Positions 1 to 11,042 of a DNA stretch of 64,000 bases are shown piece by piece (within the stretch, counting starts at the first letter, position 1; each line of letters begins with the position of its first letter). A program made the translations under genes and the position numbers. The stretch covers positions 35,102 to 99,101 of the forward strand of contig MNCI01027250.1 of assembly GCA_015680685.1 (NCBI GenBank), in the 5' to 3' direction. Source of the DNA: Gnetum montanum. Its lineage: Eukaryota; Streptophyta; Gnetopsida; Gnetales; Gnetaceae. The notes beneath the pieces are model-generated. The model was not told the origin of the DNA. It did no database searches and saw only the letters and a program-made list of their open reading frames with translations.

Positions 1-973
1 CGAAGCCAAGGTTATGGTTGATTTATTATCATCATTTAATTTTATAACAATGTATAAATTTTTTCTTGCTTCTCTATACAATTCATAAGACTTCTGGGGC
101 ATGCATGCAGGTTCTCATTCTCGACGTTCTTCTTCGTGCAAAGTGAGTAACCACTGCCCAGCTCACTCATTCGCCAAATTCTCTCTGCTGCAGTCCCTCA
201 GTTACCGTTCTTAATCCTGCGTAAAATAACCCGTGTTTTTCCTTACTTCATTGCTTGTGGAGGGGAGAAGACCGTGAGCACTCTGACGAAGGCAGTGATG
301 ATAATATGGCTATTCGTGGTGCTGATTCTGAACTCGAGCTACACGGCAAGCTTAACATCGATTCTAACGGTACAGCAGATGGAGCCCATGGTGCCGGACC
401 TGCAGTACCTAATTGATAGAGGCAAAAACCTGGGCTACGAGAAAGGCACCTATGTGAGGGACTTTCTGGCGCAGCAGCTAAAGATCCCCATGCATAAGCT
501 CAGAGCCTATCAAACCCCAAACGAGTATGTGGATGCTCTCACCCGCGGGCAGGTGGTGGCCATCTTTGATGAGATCCCCTACGTCCGTCTCTTCTTGTAG
601 CAGCACTGCGGCTTCACCACCGTCTATCCCACCTACAGAACCGGTGGCTTGGGATTCGTAAGTGTCATATGTTCAAATATCCTACACTAAACTACATCAA
701 AGAGAAAACAAGTTAATGCTTATTCGAAGTCTTTTAATGATCCCGAACCTTTTCATTTCCAGTCGGAGTGCTCAGGTTTTCGTTAAGTTACAGTGCATTC
801 ATTTCTGTTGTTTCTTCCAGCAATTTCGACATTATATTCAATTTGGTTGGTTGATTCAGGTGTTTGCGCGGGGCTCGCCCTTGGTGTCGGACATTTCGAA
901 AGCTGTGTTGGAGTTGTCGGATAGCGCGGAGATGCAGCAGATTCAGCGAAAGTGGTTCAATAAAACGGCATAG
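1..973 (+). pseudogene. 3' fragment of a plant glutamate receptor-like (GLR) channel gene, broken
   Basis: Plant GLRs are plasma-membrane ligand-gated cation channels. Visible exons are 111-142 (pore region FSFSTFFFVQ), 263-657 and 860-973. They are joined by GT-AG introns 143-262 (donor GTGAGT) and 658-859 (donor GTAAGT, acceptor TTCAG). Across the first junction the frame reads QREKTVSTL, matching the family pore-to-M3 linker. Exon 2 carries M3 with the hallmark SYTASLTSILTVQQ, then the S2 ligand-binding lobe (GTYVRDFL, IFDEIPYVRLFL). The last exon encodes GSPLVSDISKAVLELSD and ends QRKWFNKTA. Two defects are visible: an in-frame TAG at 598-600 inside the S2 lobe, with homology continuing after it (QHCGFTTVYPTYRTGGLGF), and a stop at 971-973 with no M4 helix or cytoplasmic tail downstream. 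The 5' part lies outside the window. Family assignment is very safe. Pseudogene status follows from the stop and the missing M4, although a truncated transcript cannot be excluded. Confidence 0.88.
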
Positions 974-1561
974 CAATGGTGTAATTTGCAACCTCTTATT
1001 TAGTTTATACCGCCTCCTCCAATCCTGTATGTATGACCTGGCAATTGCCACGTGACCTGCCCTCCACACAATATTTACAAAATTTTTTAAGTGGACAAGG
1101 ATGATATTTTCAATAAGCCTTGTTAACAAAATGCAATGCAATTTTTTTTAAAAGAATTTTTTTTGTGATAAGCACAATTTTTTAAAATGCTTTTTTTAAA
1201 AAAAGTATACAGTTGAATTAAAACACTATTTTTTATGTTGTCTGTGGACAGAATTTCATGTACAAACATAGAAACTAAAACTATCTATGCAAAAAATATT
1301 TCACACGAGCAAGATGATCTACTTAGAAAATGATTCTATTTTTCATAATAAGCCTAATATTTTAAAGAAGAAACCATACTTTTTTAAAAAAAGAGATTTA
1401 GGAAGCATAGAGTTCAATTAAACCACAAATAAAGATATCTGATTGTATATTTATACAATGGAAATTTAAACACATGACCTTGCAATTTTAATAATGAACC
1501 TTATCACAAGATCAAGAAGTTCACTGTGAAATTTTTTCTTTAAAAAGGTATATTTATATAA
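974..1561. other. AT-rich intergenic stretch
   Basis: Downstream of the GLR fragment. Runs of A and T are frequent. I see no open frame with family resemblance, no RNA gene and no clear polyadenylation signal that can be tied to the GLR gene. Confidence 0.6.
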
Positions 1562-1962
1562 TGTTATTGGTCCCATCATTGCCTAGGTAACACTTCCTAG
1601 GCAATGGTGGGACCATTACAATAGTAATAAGAAAGATATGTAAGAAGAGATCACAAGGGGTTTAATCAACTTTATTGTGAGAAGGTAACCATTATAGTTT
1701 GGGGAAATATTTAGGCTGTTGCCCATTTTTGCTAGTTGTTGTAGATGAGATATTGCTGATTGTAATGATCTAAACAAAAGATGACAAAGAAAAAAATCTA
1801 TATAAAGATACTATAAATTACAATGAAGAGCAACAATGAAAGTGCCTCATCGTAGGCCAAAATTGGCCTAGGATGTGAAATCCTCATTTTAAAGTTGTTT
1901 TTCTCTATATGCTTAACTTTGTTTTCAATTTTCTTCTCCTTCTTTTTTTTTTAATTATATCA
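1562..1962 (+). repeat. Ty1/Copia-type 5' LTR remnant
   Basis: It begins TGTTATTGG and ends at CA just before a methionine-initiator-type primer binding site. A TATA box (TATATAAAG, 1799-1807) lies about 165 bp before the end. The stretch after it, with GTAGGCCAAAATTGGCCTA followed by a T/C-rich run, has the look of a Copia R-U5 region. The flank at 1557-1561 is tataa. The matching 3' LTR is not in the window, so the 5' limit is inferred from the TGTTA start. Confidence 0.5.
1569..1614. other. Near-perfect hairpin (19-bp arms)
   Basis: Arms 1569-1587 and 1596-1614 are reverse complements with one mismatch, around an 8-base loop (taacactt). It sits at the very start of the Copia-type LTR. Function is unknown. 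It could be a foldback in U3 or a small-RNA-producing hairpin. Confidence 0.75.
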
Positions 1963-1964
1963 AG

Positions 1965-1979
1965 TGGTATCAAAGCAGG
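1965..1979 (+). other. Primer binding site, initiator-tRNA-Met type
   Basis: TGGTATCAAAGCAGG differs by one base from the canonical TGGTATCAGAGC site complementary to the 3' end of initiator tRNA-Met used by many plant LTR elements. It lies two bases after the proposed LTR end. Confidence 0.65.
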
Positions 1980-2211
1980 TGAGATTAAGCCTGTAAAAGG
2001 ATAGCAGCAGTAAGCATAACCGCAACATGCCATACAATGGAAAGCAAACAAAGCAACATCAATGTATGGTATGTCTTTTGTAGGGAAGCAAACTAAAGGC
2101 AAGGTCAATCTTTCCTAACAAAGAAAATCTTGGAAAGATCAATCTTTCTCACTTGGAGAAAGACCCTTTTACTAGGCACATATATGAGGAACCAAGCTCA
2201 AAGAAGGCATT
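1980..2211 (+). mobile_element. Copia-type leader fragment, cut by element F
   Basis: Sequence following the primer binding site up to the TGATGA terminus of the next element. A short frame from the ATG near 2027 is broken by stops, and I cannot assign it to gag with confidence. The rest of this Copia element is not recovered on the far side of the insertions. Confidence 0.35.
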
Positions 2212-2663
2212 TGATGAACCATTAATAATATAGGTTGCATCGATGCATGACCATTGTCATAGTCCTGTTAATGTATCATTCTAGACACATGCTAGGATGT
2301 AATGATGCAAGTACATCAATGCTAATGTAGTCAATGCCTATATAAACATGCACATCCCTCGCATTTAGAGCACTTTTTGGTCTTATCCTTAGTGAGATTC
2401 TTGCAGTTTCTTCCTTTGAGAGTTCGAGTATTTTCACTCTGATTACCTGTAGCATGGATTTATGAGATTGTACAATATTTTATTCAAGTGCCTATGTACT
2501 TAAACACATTTACATGGATGGCAATAAAATGAAGATTTCTTACATCCATTGTAGCACTAAGATTAGTTTAATTCTACTTTCTAGTACTTTACTTTACATG
2601 TAATTTATATTCATGTTCTTAAGTAATTAATATTATCATTCTTAAACAATGTGAGTACAACCA
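2212..2663 (+). repeat. Element F LTR, left half (split by element A)
   Basis: Starts TGATGAACC. It lines up along its length with the LTR of element C (51479-51939): a motif-rich U3 with ATCGATG/AATGATG copies, a TATA box in CCTATATAAAC near 2340, a central CAATAAAATGAAGA stretch and AAGTAATTAAT near the split. The right half resumes at 11914 after element A. The sequence around the split, GTACAACCA then TTTCTAGCATA, matches the uninterrupted C LTR (GTACAACCACTTCGAGCATA). Confidence 0.7.
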
Positions 2664-3534
2664 TGATGAATCATGGTTTGCCAACTACCGATATTGGGTA
2701 CATGATATCGAGTACGTGATATGCAGCTTGGATACAATATCGTATACATGATATCGTGATTCCTGTGTTAGCCTATAAATATAGCACTTAGGCACATAGG
2801 GAAGGAGTCTTTTGTCAATTCATTAGTTAGTCCTTTTTTGTCAATCTTTAGTCTTTAGTCAGTTTTCAGTTTTTAGTTCTTTCCCAAATGCATGCCCACA
2901 ATGTGATGCTTGTAATTGTATGAAACCTTTGTTTAAGTGTGATGTACTTGAACATGCACACGATCGGTAATAAAGATCGAGATTACTCCATCATTGCACC
3001 ATTCACTTAGCTTTTAATTATTCATTAATCATTTATTGTTGTTTTCTTAGTTAATATTTCTTTTATCATCATCTACTACTCTTGTTGTTAATGTGGAATG
3101 AATACACTTTAATCACGAACATTTAAGTGTAACTACGTGGTAATCTAGCAGCGTATTGAGTAGTGCTTTGAGTAATGTATGCTTGGTAATCCCAAAAGTA
3201 GTACACGAAGTCCAAGGTGCATACGAATGATTAAGGATGGATGCTCATCCCACTTAGGCTAGCTTAGATCTTATTTCCTATTGCTCATTATCTTAATTAA
3301 GTTATTTCTTATTGTCCTTAGGAGTAGCATAGTAGTAGAAACCACATCATACACCTCACTTTGGACTAAACCATATGTGACAAGCAAATACTAGTATGGG
3401 TTAGAAGACAGTGAACTACAATCAACATATAACTGTCTAGGTGCCACAACTAGTCCATTAGTAGAGTTCAACTAGATCATGCGTACACACTCATATTTGT
3501 ATAGTTGAGCATAGGGGTACCTCGCCACTCATCA
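2664..3534 (+). repeat. Element A 5' LTR
   Basis: 871 bp. U3 holds a cluster of ATATC-containing palindrome-like motifs (about 2690-2755), then TATA box CCTATAAATATAG at 2772-2784. The R-U5 part, with AATAAAGATCGAGATTAC, is shared with the LTRs of B. It ends CTCATCA directly before the primer binding site. The 3' partner is 11043-11908, with mostly transition differences. Confidence 0.88.
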
Positions 3535-3535
3535 T

Positions 3536-3553
3536 TGGTGCCATTGCTAGGGA
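3536..3553 (+). other. Element A primer binding site (Athila/Tat type)
   Basis: TGGTGCCATTGCTAGGGA matches the plant Athila/Tat-type site TGGCGCCGTTGCCGGGGA except for C-to-T or G-to-A changes, as expected for methylated-cytosine decay. It follows the LTR end by one base. Confidence 0.75.
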
Positions 3554-3668
3554 TGGTGCTAGTTATCTAGATTAGTTATATCATACAAGATCACTGTAAT
3601 AGTGTATTAATGATATATCTTTCAGACAAAGAAATTAAATTCAATTAAGTCACACAAAATTCACGACA

Positions 3669-6057
3669 ATGTATCTTTCACAAGATAGCGATAACAGAAC
3701 ATCTAGTGAGGTAATTCATTGGAGAACTAGTGAAATTTATGATGAAGAAGAACTTTGGAGTACTCAATCTTATGTAGGAGCTTCATATGTTCATAGACAC
3801 CCCATTTTTACTCAAGGACTTTTGACATCCAACCTAGACACCTCTAGTGAAGATGGGACATCCCCTAGAATGAGGAGGCTTGTAAGGCCTAGGATCTTCT
3901 CAATGGTTAACAAGAGTACATCAAGGGATGATTGGAAGACTTACAAAAGTCATGACGAGTCTTCTAGTTCCCTCTCTTCCTCTGCTCTTTCAACATCAGG
4001 GCATGACACGGATGACTATTCCTTAAGGGGTCAGTGTAAAAATAAAAATTTAACCCATAGGAAAAATCAGGAATGCCAACATGAACATAGGCAACATCAT
4101 CCCAACTCATGAACTCACAACCTATTTAGTAACAATGAAACCCTACTGGCGACTAAGAGCCTAATGCATATAACAAAGGCCATTCAAATATCCTGCAGGC
4201 ATTGTAAGGAAAGCCATCTACCGAAGCTTGATTTAAACTACTTTCCTAAGTTCTTAGGAGGCTATGATTTAGATTTGCAACATCATTTACAAGCCTTCCA
4301 TGATGCCTGTGTATGGAATAACATTGAGAATGGGTGGCAAACACTTAAGATCTTCCCTATGACACTCATGGGCCAAGAAAAAGTGTGGTACAAGTCTTTA
4401 AAATTGAATTTAATTCGTCGTTGGCCTACAATGGTAGCACTCTTTAACGAAATATATCAAACCTATGCAAGAGTGTTAGCCTTGAGGAGACAAATTCAAG
4501 ATTGGAAACAAGGGCAATATGAACCCTTGGACATGACCTTAGAAAGATATTACTCATTGTTAAAAAAATGCCCAAGCCATGGGTTCTTCAAGGAAAGGCT
4601 AATGTATCACATCATGGATGGGCTCTATAAAGAAATGAGGGAGACCCTATGGATGTATGCCCAAGGTCAACTATATGAACTGCGAACCCACCAATTCCAA
4701 GAGCTTATTAAGAAGGTATCAAAAGAAGAAGGAGAAATAGTGAAATGAAAGAATGTTGAAAAATCTCAATAGGACCAAACTATTAAAGTAACAAAAGTCC
4801 ACAATCATGAAAAGGAGAAACCAACTCACCTTGAGAAGGTGGAACCATCCCCATCTTTGCCAATACTAAAATCACTAGATGAAATTAAGGCAAAGATCAA
4901 TAATATGACAAAGTTGGTACATGAAAAATGTGGAGAATATGCAAACATTATTAAAGGGAGAACCACACAAGATAGCTCTGAAAACCATAACAAATAGAGG
5001 ATACCAAAATTATAAATAGGATAGAATACCATTTGATAATAAAAAAGAAGGGTTGATGAAAATAAGGATAGGGGCTCAATTGCAAATCATAAGTGTCAAT
5101 GTGATGTTTGCCTGTACAATCACTCCAAAGGCCAATGCCCAATCTTGTCACACTTACATGAGCATTGGGGAAGAATGCTACATCCAAATTTTGTATAGAA
5201 GTATTGTGTTTAACTGTAGTGGAAAAACCCCCAATCGTGGGGAAGGCCACCACCAAACTAGCCACACCCTTCGTATCACCTAAAATCAAATGCTTATTAT
5301 GTTCAACACCCTATTTCTCTGGCTAGATCAACATCCTCTACTTCACCTCATTGTTATCACTCTCCTAAGTATCATCAACCCATGTCCTCTCCTATGGGAT
5401 CACCACCTCATGTTCCTTACACTTATCCTTACTCTCAATATTCTCATCCTTCACCTCCTTCTACATTGCCACCAGTAGTACTGGAAGGTTTTGTAGCACA
5501 ACACCAACCAACAAACATTACTTGTGCTACTACTGTCAATAGTAGTGGGAGTCCTTCACAATGTCAGAAGTGACCTTTTTTTAGTCATGGCCATAGAAAG
5601 AGACAAAACGGTTCTAAAACCATTGTATCCTCCAACTTAGCACAAGCCCAACACTATAATGCATCTTTCTCTTCAAACTCAACACCTCTTGTTACCTTAT
5701 CCATGCCACCAATTAATACTCCAACAACCATGTGACCCAACAAATATAACAACATAACAACATGAGGAGACATATCAATCCTTGCATACCGTCCTATGGT
5801 CACAAGTGCCATAGTGGGTTAGCTTCTTATCACATGATCACATCTTATAATCTGTCCCACTATGCCTACTTTAATCAAGTTTGTGAATCCCAATTTGGGT
5901 ACATTGTTAACACTACACCAAAAGACACCTAGTGGTTTGGATATGATTGAACCCCAATACTTCCAACATGCATGGATCCTAACTTTCCATTTATTAATTC
6001 TCATTGTGATCAAAGGTTTAGTCATGGGGGATACCCCTCATTCTAACAAGCAAAATT
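3669..6057 (+). pseudogene. Element A gag (capsid-like and zinc-knuckle polyprotein), decayed
   Basis: The frame from the ATG at 3669 runs to a TGA at 4110 and resumes in the same frame through 4748. It includes a retrotransposon capsid region (LPKLDLNYFPKFLGGYDLD, RVLALRRQIQDWKQ, LERYYSLLKKCPSHGF). Around 5075-5150, in another frame, is a zinc knuckle CDVCLYNHSKGQC (C-x2-C-x3-H-x4-C, the spacing known from Athila/Tat gag), then a Pro/Ser/Gln-rich tail to about 6057. Stops are mostly TAG, with frameshifts between blocks. B carries a parallel, more open copy at 41522-43485. Gag would form the particle that packages the RNA. Confidence 0.8.
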
Positions 6058-7479
6058 AGTAAATGTTTTTCCTTTTTTGGTTTTACAATTTTTGTTTTCA
6101 ATTTTTTGTTGTCTAATTTTTCATTTTTCAATTTGTCATTTTATCTTTTTGAGGGTAATCTCATCTATGAATCAAATACTCATGTGACTAGTTGGTTGAG
6201 GTGTTGTTCTATGCTATTGAGTCACAAGTGACTAATTATTTGGATAGTGAGCCTAAAACATCCATCCACCCATTCTATTAATAAGAGGTTCTTACTCAAG
6301 GTATGATGATATTCTTGTTTTCATCAAAACTTAAAGTAACTTTGTATTCATTATGCCAGAGTGAAGAATGAAAAAATAAGAGGAAATGACAAGGGTGTGA
6401 CATCAAGGAACTTGTAAATTTTCTTTGGCGACATCTGTATGTGCTATCACGTAGCTTGGTTGTACTGAGATACTTGTAGATATAATGAACAATGGGAGTA
6501 AGAGTTGTAATAAAGGCACTCAATAAAGGAACTCAATGCTGTTTTGGGGGATCCCACTAGAAAGACATGCATCCATGCCTGAAGGTTGGCGATTTCTCTG
6601 GATCACCTTTGGGAAAGAAAAAGTGCAAAAAGCGGCCAAACGAAGAAAAAGATGAAAAAAAAAGAAGTAAGAGGAAAAATAAGACATGAAGCAGAAAAGA
6701 AAAGGTCAAGAAAACTATGCCACAAACAAATTTGAATCACTTCTCCCTTGTGCAAAACGCCAAGTGATTTTACGCCTTGCTATCATGATGCTCTTATGGT
6801 TGTCTATCATCTGGATGAAACAATGTGATGTCACTAATCAAAGGTATGGACTTGATTTTGATCTTGGAGTAAAAGGCTAATGGTACTCTAATCACACACA
6901 AAACTTATGGTTCATTGTGCCTAGGGTAAGTTACCTCATGTCTCGATCTCTGCAATCCCTTCTGCAATTTATCTCATCTCACGGTCTAGATACTTCTAAC
7001 TTGTATCTTTTTTGACATATAATTCATATCTCATAGTGGTGGTACTTAACATGTGTGTGTTTTGTTGCTCATGTGCGGATTGCATTTAACCCTTCTAGTG
7101 CCTATGGACATTTTAAGGTGTGGTTACACATGGGAATTATAGGTTGGAACCTGCATTGGGGAGGATCCACTTGCATGAATTTTGTAATTTGTACTTGCTG
7201 CACATCACCACATCATTTTATGCCCTTCGAGTACTCCATTTCCAAATCCATTATTTCCTTTTTCATCATTTTAACTGAACATTCCTTAGAACCACTACAT
7301 GTCCTTTTTTCTCACCCTTTTCAAAGAACTTCATTGTATAACTCCACTTCATAACACTTTCAGTGGCTTAATTTCCACTTGACATTACCCCAGACCTTTC
7401 AAATCTACCTCAAATCCTTCATTTTTTGTTGTAAAAACTCAAAAAATCATCACTTTTACTAAGTACCCTATTTTGAATA
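6058..7479 (+). other. Element A non-coding spacer between gag and internal promoter
   Basis: No coding resemblance. It contains two boxes shared with B, C and E: around 6553-6589 (core AAAGACATGCATCCATGCC) and 7158-7173 (GGGGAGGATCCACTTG). A polypurine-like motif (TTTAGTCATGGGGGATA, 6017-6033) lies just before it, at the gag end. Short open frames here are not conserved with the sister elements. Confidence 0.6.
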
Positions 7480-7564
7480 GGATGAGATATCGGGTACTTG
7501 GTATTGAGTCTAACGCGATAGCGGGTACGCGCTATTGCATATGTGATATCGTGTCTATAAAAAG
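7480..7564 (+). promoter_or_regulatory. Element A internal promoter candidate for ORF2
   Basis: A cluster of ATATC/GATAG-type motifs (GATATCGGGTAC, GATAGCGGGTACGC, GATATCG) ends about 10 bp before the TATA box CTATAAAAAG (7555-7564). The same arrangement is found in this element's LTR U3 and in the matching place of element B (44873-44960). It lies about 530 bp upstream of ORF2. Promoter role is inferred from position, TATA box and cross-element conservation. Confidence 0.55.
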
Positions 7565-7748
7565 TATATATATGGGACCCCCATGCGCTATAGAAGTCAT
7601 TTTCAACAGTTAACGTGAGGGGAGTTGTTCAAATTTTCTTGCATGATTTTTAGTGATTTGAGAAGTCTAAAATTCAATCGTTAATATTTCGCTCTTTGAT
7701 GCTCTAATCTCTTTTTTGATTGAACCTAATTAAACCTATAGTGTTTAA

Positions 7749-7766
7749 CTTAGTCATGGGAGAGAA
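7749..7766 (+). other. Second polypurine-like motif of element A
   Basis: CTTAGTCATGGGAGAGAA repeats the core TTAGTCATGGG of the true 3' polypurine tract (11027-11042). It lies between the internal promoter and ORF2, as in B at 45131-45150. It may be an internal plus-strand priming site. Confidence 0.45.
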
Positions 7767-8023
7767 CTACAGTAGAATTTGCATATAATGTTTTCAAAGT
7801 TTGCTATTGCCTAAAGGATATCATAGGGATAAGTACTATTAAGAAATATTAAAAACTCATGTCAAAATAATTTTCTTCCTTCACCCAAATCACTTAAATT
7901 ATTATTGGAGTCACTTGAGTAGATCAAGCCTAACATTAAAACTTTTTAGGAAAACTTCCATGAAAAATTTCTAACTCTAAAATCACACTAAGCAAAGAAT
8001 TAAACATTTATTAAAGGCAATGA

Positions 8024-8090
8024 GTAAGGTATGAGATAATTGAATTTCTTTAAATAACCTTACTAACAATCAATCTTTGTGTGATTATAG
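8024..8090 (+). other. Candidate short intron before ORF2 (element A)
   Basis: Donor GTAAGG at 8024, or AAG|GTATGA with GT at 8029-8030. Branch-site consensus TACTAAC at 8061-8067, and acceptor GATTATAG ending at 8090. The branch adenosine is 24 nt from the acceptor. Element B has the same three signals at 45370-45427 although the sequence between them has diverged. The length of 62-67 bp is near the lower limit for plant introns. Confidence 0.45.
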
Positions 8091-10860
8091 ATGGACCCTA
8101 AATGAGGACAATAGGAAGGACCTTCTCAAGGTGTAGCCAAATGCTCAAGAAGAGGCAAAGGCTAAGGACCTCATGTGGAACATGTAGAATAGGAAGCATA
8201 ATTATTCAGTATTTATTAGGAAACCCCTATGATTGCATAATTTGGCCAAGTAGAAGGTGGAGAGGTCAGGGCACCAGAACAAGGACAACATCTCACATTG
8301 TCCCTAGAATGTGTTCAAGACATTCGGGAAAGGTCCACATCCTTTGCCATGATTGTGGAACTTAATTTTGGGCCTTTTACTAAATTTGCCCCTAAACCAA
8401 TTAAGGATCTACTCAAAGGATCTCCACTATGGCCTATCCTCTTAGAGAGTGGAGAATGGTATTTGGGTGAAACCTATCAATTTTGGCACAATAAAAAATA
8501 AGTCACCACCATTAATATTGGTGGAATTTTAGTTAATTTCTCCACAAAGACCATTGTGGAAGTTCTGAATCTTCCAAATATAGGGCCTAAAGTTGCTCAT
8601 TTTTCCACTCACTTTGATGCAGATGCAAGAAAAGTGTAGTTAAAAAGGGCGTATGGCAAAGAAGACAAGACATATGGAAAGTTAACTCTTGAAAAGAGAA
8701 TTTACTTTAAAATTGACACCTACCATATTTTTCCAACAAAGGGGTTAAATAGAATTTCTACCTATGTGGCCAGAGGAAGTGCAATTTTGATGGGCAAGGT
8801 TGATGCCAATCTACCCCATCTATATTTAATACAAATATTAAGGCGATTTGAAGAATGGAAGATAGGAAATTTCATACTGCCTTTTTTGTGTCTAATCAGG
8901 AAGCTATGTCGTCATGCTGGAATTCTGGGATACACTCATGACATCCTTAGGAAAGCTCAAAATGCTTCATATGCTAAATTACGTAAGCCACCAACACCGA
9001 GAAAAGATGTTGGAGCCTAAACAAGAATAAATGGTTGGGCCCATTGCATGGCCTAGCCAACTTCTAGACACAAGGCTCAGCCAACAATAAGAACTAGGGC
9101 CTAGCACATAGCCCACAGGCCAACAAGACTAGCAACTACCATCACTGTTGCAAGATTACCGACCATCAATGAGCCATCTCAGGGCCATCGTAGAGATGAT
9201 CAATTGGGGAATTAGAGATGAGGCCAATCTCTTCAAGGTAATTGATGATGTTGTACATTCTACCATATTAATTGATCTTGTAAGGGATGAGGTCTCAATT
9301 CAAATAGAAGGAGGGGAATCACATTAGTCACAACAGGTCTCTGGAAATGCTACATCATTCCAAGTATAATTAGAAATTGATGAAGGTGCCACAGTGGTGG
9401 TCATGAAACACCAAGATGTAGCTAGAGTAGCAAAGGTGGTCATAGATCACATTAAAGAATTATTTAATATCCTTATTATGCTATCGAAAAATTTCACAGA
9501 AGCATGTGATGCTCAAGTTCTAGCCGATACCTTAATGACTCCTACAAAATATGAGGATGCTTTGGATTGCTTGCTGCAAACTATCATAAGTAATGATGTC
9601 CTTGTTTGACATCCCCCAAGATGTCACACTGAGAAAATTAGACCTCATTTCCACTAAAGGGAAGTTGATTATGGCTGAGATTAGGATCAAACACACAAAA
9701 GATGAGTTGCAAAGACTTCAAGAAAATTTTGTTGCCCTATAAGCTGAACAATGGGATCCATCCCCGATTAGTTAAAATCATTTAGGATGGATTAGTTAAA
9801 TAAATTATTAGTGGAGAATAAAAGGGTGGCAATGGAAAAAGAGAAGGCTAATTGGGATGCTTAAAAAACACGAGCTTAGACATATGCACATGTGAAAGCT
9901 CTCAAGGCCTTACAAGAAGAGAATAAACTCTTTGCTATCGAAAATCTTTGATTAATGACAATTGAAAAATAGAAGAATGTTCTCGAAGAAATTTTTCAAA
10001 AAATGTGGGAACAACTAATAAGAGTCAACTAGGATATAATTTTCTTAGCTAGAGAAAACAAAACCCTCTCAATGGAGGAGGTATGCACCATCCAGCAGAA
10101 GACAACCATTGAAATAAGTGCATGGAAAAATGAGGCTAAGAGGCATGAAACATTAAAGGAGCACTTTTGTGACTAGGTAGGAATGCATAAAGGAATCATT
10201 AAAAAAGATATTTGTATAGCTAAGGACCACATTAATTCTTTCAGTGCTTAACACATTGATTGGCAAGCCATACTAGACACTTATGACTTTACCCACCAAG
10301 CAGAATTAAAAAGTCAAGATCTATAGATCCAAGATCTCATAGAGCACATGGAGTTGGCAAATTTGTGGTATGCCAACTTGGCCATGTTAATAAAAAGGTG
10401 CTCGAGAACTAAGATAGAGAAGTAGGTAGTTTCCACCTATGCTAAATATGAGATAGAGTTTGTAGAACACAGGAAGACATTGCAAAGACTAGAGGTAGCA
10501 AACTCTGAACTAGAGGTAGTAAAGGCTAGCTACCAAGGCCAAAAGGACATAGAAGAAAAATTGGCTTGATAGCTTATGAATTATCAGGGATTTAGAGACA
10601 AAACTAGAGCCTATGAGGAGGAAAGATGGCTATTTGTAGCATGGTATGTTAAAGCCAATCAAATGTTCTGGAAACTGCCATGCCTGTGGAAAGTGCTGGC
10701 TCCATTAAACATTGAAACATTAGCATGGACAACACATGATCCTTAAATAGAGGAGGAAAAACTTTAGGAACTCCTTCAAAAGTATCCATTTCAAAAGCCT
10801 AGAACATAGGATAAAGGATAGAAGCCCATGGAAGAACCACCACCACTAGGAACTACATGA
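8091..10860 (+). pseudogene. Element A ORF2: plant retrotransposon accessory protein with long coiled coil, decayed
   Basis: Reads in parallel with element B ORF2 (45428-48216). The N-terminal third includes ELNFGPFTKFAPKPIKDLL, then SGEWYLGETYQFWHNKK, LPHLYLIQILRRFEEWK and LCLIRKLCRHAGILGYTHD. This resembles the plant-specific retrotransposon accessory domain listed as a putative plant transposon protein (an Athila-type env-position reading frame). The middle and C-terminal parts are charged, Glu/Lys/Gln-rich and probably a long coiled coil. The end has a PPP tail and TGA at 10858-10860. Many TAG/TGA codons and frameshifts are present. No enzymatic motif is visible. Function is unknown. Confidence 0.65.
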
Positions 10861-11026
10861 GTTTCAAAAAAAAATTGTATTTTGTGTTGATCTCTAGATT
10901 TTGTTTTGTTTAATCCCACAATGCAGCATGAAATAGTCCCTATCATTCAATAATCCCATACCTATCCACTATTTGTAATCAATTGAACATTTTCCTCATT
11001 TTGTTTGACTCGAGGATGAGTTTTTA

Positions 11027-11042
11027 TTTAGTCATGGGGGTA
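11027..11042 (+). other. Element A 3' polypurine tract
   Basis: TTTAGTCATGGGGGTA lies immediately before the TGATGA start of the 3' LTR, the place where plus-strand DNA synthesis is primed. The upstream CGAGGATGAGTTTTTATT is shared with the 3' ends of B, E and H. Confidence 0.75.

Noticed and set aside
788-1141. 117-codon minus-strand open frame over the GLR last exon
   Set aside because: Antisense shadow of the GLR exon and its flank; no family motif and no start context.
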